From Vicia villosa (taxonomy: Eukaryota; Streptophyta; Magnoliopsida; Fabales; Fabaceae): 64,000 nt of DNA. Of the stretch, positions 57,900-64,000 are shown piece after piece. The translations under genes were made by a program, and so were the position numbers. The stretch is taken from NCBI RefSeq assembly GCF_029867415.1, contig NW_026705322.1, positions 310,001 through 374,000 on the forward strand, given 5' to 3'. The notes beneath the pieces are model-generated. The model was not told the DNA's origin. It was given only the letters and a program-made list of their open reading frames with translations, and did not search any database. Numbering within the stretch: position 1 is the stretch's first letter; each line of letters opens with the position of its first letter.

Positions 57900-60095
57900 T
57901 CAAGCAAATAGTTCCGGATAGGAATCTTTCATCTGGCTTTCTAACTCCCAGGTAACGTTCCCTTCAGCCGGTCCTCCCGAAGCTACTCTGACTAAAGCTA
58001 TTTCCTTGCCCCGCAATTGCTTCAGTCTTCTATCTTCAATTCTCACAGGCAACGTTTCCACCGTTAAGTTGTCTTTCACTTGCACATCATCCACTTGGTT
58101 CACGTGGGACGGATCCGAAATGTATTTCCTCAATTGAGACACATGAAATACATCATGCAAATTTGCAAGCATAAACGGTAAAGCGACACGATATGCCACT
58201 TCTCCCACTCTTTCAGAAATTTGAAACGGTCCAATAAAGCGCGGAGTCAACTTCTTTGACTTCAAAGCTCGACCAATATCTGTCATAGGAGTAACCTTCA
58301 TAAACACATGATCTCCATCTTGAAACTCAAGTGTCTTCCTCCTTTTGCCATAATAACTCTTCTGACAACTCTGAGAAGCTTTCATCTTCTCTTGGATCAT
58401 CTTAATCTTCTCTGTAGTCTGTTGTACAATATCTGGTCCAATCACAGCACTCTATCCAGCTTCATACCAACATAATGGAGTTCTACATCTCCTACCATAC
58501 AATACCTCAAACGGAGCCATACCGATACTCGAATGAAAACTGTTGTTGTAGGTAAATTCAATCAAAGGCAGATAACTATCCCAAGCACCTCCTTTTTCCA
58601 ACACACAAGCACATAATAAATCTTCCAACGACTGAATCGTCCTCTCAGTCTGTCCATCCGTCTACGGATGATAAGCAGAACTCAATCCCAGCTTAGTACC
58701 CAAAGCCTTCTGCAAACCTTCCCAGAACTTAGACGTAAATCCCGGATCTCTGTCTGACACGATACTTGAAGGAGTACCATGTAGACTAACTATCTTCTCA
58801 ATGTACAATTGAGCCAGCTTTTCCATCGGATAATCCATCCTTACCGGTATGAAATGAGCAGACTTCGTTAACCTGTCCACAACAACCCAGATAGCTTCAC
58901 AATTCTTAACCGTCCTTGGCAAACCAGAAACAAAATCCATTGATATGCTATCCCACTTCCATTCAGGAATAAACATCGGTTGCATAAACCCAGGTGGCTT
59001 CTAATGTTCAACCTTTGACTTATGACACGTCAAACAAGAATACACAAACTCAGCAATTTCTTTCTTCATTCCAGGCCACCAAAACAGCTTCCTCAAATCA
59101 TGATACATCTTGGTAGCACCAGGATGAATACTTAATCCACTACGGTGTCCTTCTTCCAAAATGCTTCTTCGAAGTTCAGCAACATCAGGAACACAAACTC
59201 TGTCACCAAACCTCAGTATACCATTCTCATCAACTCTGAATTCACCACTCTTGTCTTGGTTAATCAAAGTCAACTTGTCAACCAATTCGACATCAGCCTT
59301 CTGACCCTCTCTGATCTCTTCAAGAATACCGCTAGTCAGCTTCAGCATACCCAACTTAACACTAGTAGGAGTACCTTCACATACCAAACTCAAGTTTCTG
59401 AATTGTTCAATCAAATCCAATTCCTTCACCATTAACATAGACATATGCAAAGTCTTCCTACTTAAAGCATCAGCAACCACGTTTGCCTTACCCGGATGGT
59501 AATTCAAACTAAAATCATAGTCTTTAAGGAATTCCAACCACCTTCTCTGCCTCATATTCAGTTCTTTCTGATCAAAGAGATACTTCAGACTCGTATGATC
59601 ACTGAACACCTCAAATCTCGAACCATACAAATAATGTCACCACAACTTCAAAACAAAAACCACCGCTGCCAACTCTAAATCATGAGTCGGATAATTCCTT
59701 TCATGCACTTTGAGTTGTCTCGACGCATACGCAACCACTTGTTGATTTTGCATCAATACACCACCCAGACCCATCAACGAAGCATCACAATAAACCACAA
59801 ATGATTCTGTCAGATTCGGCAAAATCAAAATAGGAGCGCTAGTCAACCTCTTCTTCAGCTCTTGGAATCCTTCCTCACATTTTGAATCCCAGATGAACGC
59901 TTGACCCTTCCTAGTCAGCTTGGTTAACGGCAATGCTAACTTTGAAAAACCTTCAATGAACTTCCTGTAATAACCCGCAAGACCAAGAAAACTACGGATT
60001 TTGGAAACTGACTTCGGAGCTTCCCACTGAGACACAGCTTCTACCTTCGTAGGATCAACAGCAATACCATTCTTAGAAATCACGTGTCCCAGAAA
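57900..60095 (-). pseudogene. Tekay-type pol 3' half (RT end, RNase H, integrase, chromodomain) with four stops
   Basis: One frame from about 60095 down to TGA at 57900. It begins in the RT thumb at [20 protein letters not shown], then RNase H with [11 protein letters not shown], integrase zinc-binding part, catalytic core and chromodomain ending near YPELFA. In-frame stops occur at 59637-59639 (TGA), 59001-59003 (TAG), 58662-58664 (TAG) and 58453-58455 (TAG). The one at 58662 is at the same codon as the single stop of C. Upstream pol and gag are lost at a junction into LTR sequence at about 60096. Dead. Confidence 0.9.
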
Positions 60096-61075
60096 CAAAT
60101 CATCATCAATAAGAATTAACGTACATGTATCCACATCATTCCAAAACAAATCAATCATCAAATAGATCATTTTATAAGGTTCGTTTATCTCGAAACGGCA
60201 CATCAAACGGACCAATGGTTAAAAGTTATGCATCTTTGAACTTTTTAAAATATCCCAAACACTAACAGCACGCGGCGCAATCTTAGTTCGCGGCGCGAAC
60301 TGAGCGTCTCAAAAATCCTTGGCTCCCTGCCAAGCTGTTCGCAGCGCAAACATATGCACGCGGCACGAAACACGAAAAAGTTACGCCTTCGCGGCGCCAA
60401 CACTGGTACGCGGCGCGACCTGTGCGTATCACAACTTCCTGGCTTTCTGCCCATCTGTTCGCGGCGCCATCCCAGGTGCGCGGCGCGAACCGGTAATTTT
60501 CAGAAACCCCAACCTGCAGAAAACAGCACTCTATACCTCCCAAATGCCCTCAAAATCATACCAATACGAGTTTTTGCACATTAGAATACACAATTCAAGC
60601 ATTAATTAACACCATAACATCATACACATCATGGATTCAACAAAGGGATCAAACATCACACAATTCAACCCAATCCCTAAACCTATCATATGATTCAATT
60701 GATACGAATTCTACATCTATTCAGTATTATCAACCCCTAACCCGATAATAGATGCTAATCAGATAAGTCCCCCCTTACCTTAGCCAAATTCTTGAACTCT
60801 TCCTCTTTCTCTACTTCTGCATTTTCACGTTCTTGCTCTCTTCTCCTCTTTTGCTCTTTTCACGTTCCTCTTTCCAATTTTCCTCTTTTCCTTCTTTTAT
60901 GAAAAACAATATAACTTTAGTAAAAAGGCCTTGTGACTAACACCCCTCCTTTTACTAAACACTACCTCGGCCCAATTCTATCATTTTCCATAATTTTTAG
61001 AGAAAAGCCAAAATAATTCCAATAAAATAATTTAAATTCTAATTAAATTAATTTAAGGAAATTACGGATGTTACA
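60096..61075 (-). repeat. Element H 5' LTR, truncated
   Basis: Begins (plus strand) AAATCATCATCAATAAG inside the LTR microsatellite and runs to GATGTTACA. The box island is at 60271, 60289, 60340, 60359, 60390, 60409, 60460 and 60479. It lacks about 45 bp near 60570 relative to 56839-57857. Confidence 0.85.
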
Positions 61076-61080
61076 TTTAA

Positions 61081-62310
<1,230 letters not shown>

Positions 62311-62318
62311 TAAATATA

Positions 62319-62322
<4 letters not shown>

Positions 62323-62383
<61 letters not shown>
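62323..62383. repeat. (AT)n microsatellite, right of the MITE
   Basis: About 61 bp of AT repeats. With 61981-62110 it is probably one microsatellite split by the MITE. Confidence 0.95.
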
Positions 62384-62388
<5 letters not shown>

Positions 62389-62530
62389 TGAAAAATTCTG
62401 GAACGGAGTTTGTGTGTTTCTTTACTACTATTTGTTGGATTTTTTCCTTCTTCTTGTTCTCTTAAGAAGTCACTTTTGCAAGTATCAACAAATATGGTTG
62501 AAAATATATCCATTGTAATTTCCTCCTTTA

Positions 62531-63361
62531 ATGTTGTCGACTTTCTCTAAGAGTGCTTGGGTCCTTGGACTTGGTGCTAGTCATTACATGACATTTAATT
62601 TTCCTTCCAATATTTTCTATATTATTATTGTAGATGGTTCTCGTGCATGGGTTGATGGTCGTGGAGACATTGATTTTCAATATTTTAAATTGAAAGACGT
62701 GTTTCATGTTTCTGGTCTATCAAACAATGTTATCTCTATTCGTAAGCTTATTGAGGATAATAATTGTGCAGTAATATTTTATATTCTCATTGTACTTTTC
62801 AGGATCTTGCAACGTAGAAAACAATTGGAGTTGCTAAGGAACATGAAGGGTTATGTCATCTCTCTAATGCATAAATTGATCAAAAGGTGTTGTCTTATGC
62901 ACTTCAATCTCAACTAGAGTCCTTTTTAACCTTCTAGATATGGCTTCAACACAAATGTCTTGCTCGTCCTCATTTTTCATTAATGAAGTGTATTTTTTGT
63001 CCCTATTTTAAAAATAATCTATTGAGTCTTTTAAATGTGATATTTTTCCACTTTTCTAAGCATAATTGGTTTACATTTCCCTCGAGTCATTATAAAAGTG
63101 TTGAACCATTTAATCTTATTCATTCTGATGTTTGGGGACCAACCCATGTGTCTAACATTTCTAGGACGAGCTAGTTTGTTTCTTTTATTGATGATTGTTC
63201 TTGAGTAACTTGGATTTTCTTGATGAATAATAAATCAAAAGTACGAAATTTTTTTATTAAATTTTGTAGCATGAAACAAACATAGTTTGGGAAAGGTATT
63301 AAAATATTACATTCTGACAATGGTAAAGAATTTGTCAATCAATTTTTTTTATAATTTTACT
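62531..63361 (+). pseudogene. Element M: copia pol fragment (protease, pre-integrase, integrase start)
   Basis: The protease region reads SAWVLGLGASHYMTF, where copia elements have a catalytic D-S-G-A; the Asp codon is gone. Next come VFHVSGLSNNVISIRKL and the pre-integrase part. After a frame change comes integrase with FPSSHYKSVEPFNLIHSDVWGP, SFIDDCS and LHSDNGKEF. Several stops (after about 63170, 63205 and later) and a truncation near 63361 make it dead. The motifs suit the Tork/Retrofit type of copia elements. No LTR is recognised nearby. Confidence 0.82.
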
Positions 63362-64000
63362 AGTAAATAGGCCATCATCTGTGAAGAAGAAATTCATAAT
63401 ATATCTTGGTTTAGTTTTTATGAAGGCAAAAGCTTATTAAAGAAGAAAAAGGTTAAAGTCAAGCTCAATCAAATTTCAAGATTACAAAAGTCATTAGATG
63501 TTGAACTAAAAGAAATTGATCATGAAGAAAAGATATTCAATTACAATTCACATTATGTATATCCATAAATGCTCAAAAAACATTCATCTTTTCATCTCTA
63601 AAGTTTCTAAGCATTCATACATCATAAATATTCAAGTCACAACTTCTTAAAGTAAAAAAAAATCAATTTTTAAATTAGTGTAATCAATTACACTATTTAT
63701 ATAATCGATTACATACTATTTAGCCAGAATTTTTTGACTGTTTTCAAGGGTGGTAATCAATTACACCATTCTTGTAATCGATTACACAATGCAAATATTT
63801 GAAAAAAATTGAAACAGTATCATTCCAAATTATTGCAAGATCTCTTGGAAATGATTTAATCTCTTTTATAAATTCATAAAGGTGTATTAGGATGTATTTA
63901 AGGCAGAATACATCAGATTTCAAATTACACTCTTTTACTAAAATTTAACATACAATTCAAAACTGTTTTTATGTGATTCATGAAGGTTGAGAAAAACACA
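63362..64000. other. Unassigned AT-rich DNA with paired GTAATCRATTAC boxes
   Basis: No coding signal. GTAATCAATTAC (63680) and ATAATCGATTAC (63701), then GTAATCAATTAC (63753) and GTAATCGATTAC (63774), form two pairs, each with starts 21 bp apart; pairs are 73 bp apart. By analogy with the other elements this may be LTR or interior of an element running off the window. Confidence 0.5.

Larger units (their letters stand above)
44439..61075 (-). mobile_element. Element H: rearranged Tekay-type chromovirus carrying element I
   Basis: The outer ends TGTAACACCT and GATGTTACA with TTTAA duplications indicate one original insertion. It comprises left LTR pieces (44439-45638 and ~56839-57857), a pol 3' half (57900-~60095) and a right LTR lacking its first part (60096-61075). 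PBS, gag, protease and half of RT are gone. Two inner breakpoints fall at the same ATC-rich microsatellite of the LTR. The pol remnant is over 90 percent similar to C by eye, but the LTRs are a different family. Confidence 0.85.

Overview
The window looks like nuclear DNA of a flowering plant, made almost entirely of nested transposable elements. I found no intact host protein gene and no functional RNA gene. Ogre/Tat-type LTRs starting TGTCATACCC, an Ogre-type protease followed by an intron-sized gap, Tekay-type chromoviruses, an Athila-like element and Maximus/SIRE-like copia LTRs together suggest a legume, possibly of the pea/vetch/lentil tribe. That assignment is inference. Elements are named A to M here.

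Layout. A (1-~25292, +) is an Ogre-type element entering from the left: broken protease, only the N-terminal edge of reverse transcriptase, a 3' UTR with a 115-bp tandem array, and a 3' LTR from 4437. B (8582-23812, +, TSD CTTAT) sits in that LTR; it has 2.8-kb LTRs and only ~1.4 kb of non-coding interior. C (12059-20216, -, TSD CGAAG) sits in B and is a nearly intact Tekay-type chromovirus with one nonsense codon in integrase. D (~25293-27178, +) is the 3' end of a copia element. It abuts E, a gypsy integrase fragment on the minus strand that is split by K (27358-39125, -, TSD GTAGT), an Athila-like element. K's gag is split by J (30699-36587, +, TSD CTGAC), a non-coding copia-type element.

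Further right come F (39216-39803), a Tekay-type LTR fragment, and G (39804-43472), a LINE tail split by solo Ogre-type LTR L (39970-43024, TSD CAGAG). After ~1 kb of AT-rich DNA, H (44439-61075, -, outer TSD TTTAA) is a rearranged Tekay-type element containing I (45639-~56838, -), an Ogre-like element with a non-coding, repeat-rich interior. The right end holds a hAT-like MITE candidate, a 200-bp MITE inside a (TA)n tract, a dead copia pol fragment (M), and a stretch with ATCGATT-type boxes.

The most interesting signal crosses families. The LTRs of the Tekay-type elements (B, C, H), of Athila-like K and of Ogre-type L, and unassigned DNA at 63.7 kb, each carry their own short palindromic or near-palindromic boxes in pairs whose centres lie 18-21 bp apart. 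Where pairs repeat, the pair-to-pair step is often 70-73 bp. The box sequences are unrelated between families, so the shared property is the architecture. A second point is that C and H, which differ at silent sites, share the same in-frame TAG just before the integrase catalytic glutamate.
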